Assembly: GCA_910592205.1 (NCBI GenBank)
Contig: CAJVPJ010001330.1
Coordinates: 1-10,446, forward strand
DNA: 10,446 nt
Direction of reading: 5' to 3'
Source: Paraglomus occultum
Taxonomy: Eukaryota > Glomeromycota > Glomeromycetes > Paraglomerales > Paraglomeraceae
The notes beneath the pieces were generated by a model. That model saw only the letters and a list, made by a program, of their open reading frames with translations, was not told the DNA's origin and did no database searches. Below are positions 9,405-10,446 of this stretch, piece by piece; the stretch's first letter is position 1, and every line of letters starts with the position of its first letter. A program made the translations under genes and the position numbers.

Positions 9405-9485
9405 ATCGTTATCCGCCGCTCCGTTGGTATTGTTCTCTGTCTCACCTCCTCATTACTCCATTTAGACTAGCGGCGGATAAACGAT
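9405..9485. repeat. GC-rich inverted repeat
   Basis: ATCGTTATCCGCCGCT at 9405-9420 is the reverse complement of AGCGGCGGATAAACGAT at 9469-9485 except for one extra base in the right arm. The arms are 16 and 17 bases with a 48-base spacer. The GCCGC-rich arms are unlike the surrounding AT-rich DNA, which makes chance pairing less likely than for the A/T hairpins elsewhere. It could be a hairpin in RNA, a protein-binding palindrome or a remnant of element ends. Confidence 0.6.
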
Positions 9486-9573
9486 CAGCTGGTCAGATCA
9501 TAATGAACAATATTAACACCTACAGTGATACCTAGATTAACCTAAATTGATACGTGCTAAGGTAACCCAGCTT

Positions 9574-9765
9574 ATGATGTTGCTATTCATGGTAGTCATC
9601 AACACCCCCGTTTTGTCTATGACATCTGATTGGAAAGTGTCGTTACTATGGTACAAAGACGAAGAGCAGGAATGGTGGAAAGCTTATATAACGACGGACA
9701 AAGAGAATTTTATTCTTTGCATAAGCAGTAACAGTTGTGATGGCTTTAAATTACATGCATATTAA
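9574..9765 (+). CDS. Possible small secreted peptide (63 residues), unrecognised
   Basis: From the ATG at 9574 the frame begins MMLLFMVVINTPVLS, a short hydrophobic stretch that could be a signal peptide. It is followed by a charged, Trp-rich part (DWKVSLLWYKDEEQEWWKA) and a tail with two Cys (ILC and NSC, six residues apart). No family is recognised. The frame is open upstream to 9547 without another ATG. Against it: the length is near chance for open frames, no intron or clear promoter is seen, and composition gives no strong coding signal. It could also be an exon or fragment of a decayed gene. Confidence 0.25.
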   Translation: MMLLFMVVINTPVLSMTSDWKVSLLWYKDEEQEWWKAYITTDKENFILCISSNSCDGFKLHAY

Positions 9766-10446
9766 TATTAACATGTACAGTATATCATCAATTAATTCTC
9801 TTGATTAAAAAATGTGATACTATTATATCAGCGATAAACTTATTCCGAGACATTGAATAAAAAAAAATTTTTTTTATGGGGCACTGCATATGGCGTCACC
9901 ATGAACTTTCAGGTTTGAATGTTATTGTAATTCCCCAATTGAATCGTAACTTGTTATTGTTCAAGTTATAGATTGGGCATCTGAGGGTGTATGAACCAGT
10001 TATTAAATCACACCCGTTGTAAAAATTTATATAGCAATCCTTATAACGTGTATTCAAGAACAAGTCGCGATACAATAACAAAAGCTTTTTGAATGGTCTC
10101 TTCTTACTCATATTCTGGCAGAATTATCGAAAATGAATTCTACAAAAGAGGAGACGAATAAACATGAAACGTCGAAACTTTGTTTATTTTATTCTTAACT
10201 CGACAAGAGTTAGTTCTTTTTGTCGTCGGTTGTGAGAATCTCGAAACGTTTAAAGAATAAAAGCACATATTGAACTTGCACCAAGACGTTATGCGTAAAC
10301 TTTTATGCAAATAAACGAGTTACTGTGTTCTTAAACAGCAGAAGTTTCTTGCTCAGCAAAGCTTTACCAAACTAGATTAGACGAGAGACTTGTTCTTTCC
10401 ATTACAGTTAGTACGCTACTTACTCCACCAAATACAACAACACAAA
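9766..10446. other. AT-rich intergenic DNA to the window edge, no gene seen
   Basis: Contains an A9T8 run flanked by AT on both sides (9857-9877), a near-perfect A/T palindrome. A 71-residue minus-strand ATG frame at 10111-9896 starts MSKKRPFKKLLLLYRDLF; it has no recognised motif and is not convincing. Nothing else stands out. Confidence 0.5.

Larger units (their letters stand above)
8881..9573. other. Downstream intergenic region with low-complexity patches
   Basis: This holds the likely 3' untranslated region of the BTB-TLDc gene. An A/C-rich patch lies at 8941-8990. A 24-base all-purine run (8999-9022) is followed by a T/G-rich patch at 9060-9077 that is complementary to 8945-8956 over 12 bases. 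A C-rich pyrimidine-biased stretch spans 9334-9460, starting with a C9 run (9333-9341). Openings at 9153-9470 and 9238-9465 start on non-ATG or compositional frames and lack any motif. Confidence 0.5.

Noticed and set aside
9153-9470. 105-codon opening in the C-rich stretch
   Set aside because: It begins on a non-ATG codon and overlaps a second equally plausible frame; both are explained by the pyrimidine-rich composition.
9857-9877. A9T8 palindrome flanked by AT, resembling a terminator hairpin
   Set aside because: No gene ends next to it and A/T palindromes are expected in DNA of this composition.
9896-10111. 71-residue minus-strand ATG frame with a Lys-rich start
   Set aside because: The length is near chance for this composition and nothing in it is recognisable; no other strand evidence supports a gene.

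Overview
The window reads as nuclear DNA of a filamentous, AT-rich eukaryote, most likely an arbuscular mycorrhizal fungus (Glomeromycotina). This rests on one well supported gene, a spliced BTB-BACK-TLDc protein of a type hugely expanded in Rhizophagus and its relatives. It also rests on the short intron with GTAAGT donor and TACTAAC branch site, on the AT-rich gene-poor flanks, and on a degenerate DNA-transposon relic. The species cannot be fixed from the sequence.

Layout. Bases 1-1200 are AT-rich noncoding DNA. Bases 1202-1672 form a short element with 23-bp terminal inverted repeats. Inside it is a frameshifted remnant of a transposase N-terminal helix-turn-helix, so it looks like an internally deleted, non-autonomous DNA transposon. 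Bases 1673-5880 hold no supportable gene, only simple-sequence spots (a G-run near 3794 and a GT/GAG-rich tract near 5022). Bases 5880-6400 are a composite tandem-repeat block: GGAATG-type minisatellite, then a GGTAGT-type repeat, then CACTAA hexamers grading into ATAGTA-like sequence.

The gene lies at 6953-8880 on the plus strand. Two exons are separated by an 89-nt intron (7483-7571) and encode 612 residues: a low-complexity N-terminal extension with an Asn run, BTB, BACK with a second Asn-rich insert after it, and a C-terminal TLDc domain. The frame and domain order are continuous across the splice and the gene appears intact.

Downstream (8881-10446) is AT-rich DNA with a polypurine tract, a C-rich patch next to a GC-rich inverted repeat (9405-9485), and one short ORF (9574-9765) that could encode a 63-residue secreted peptide, though support is weak. 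No tRNA, rRNA, CRISPR or bacterial-type feature was seen. I found no convincing new multi-gene system; the leads most worth checking are the transposon relic, the repeat block upstream of the gene, and the gene's unusual low-complexity inserts.
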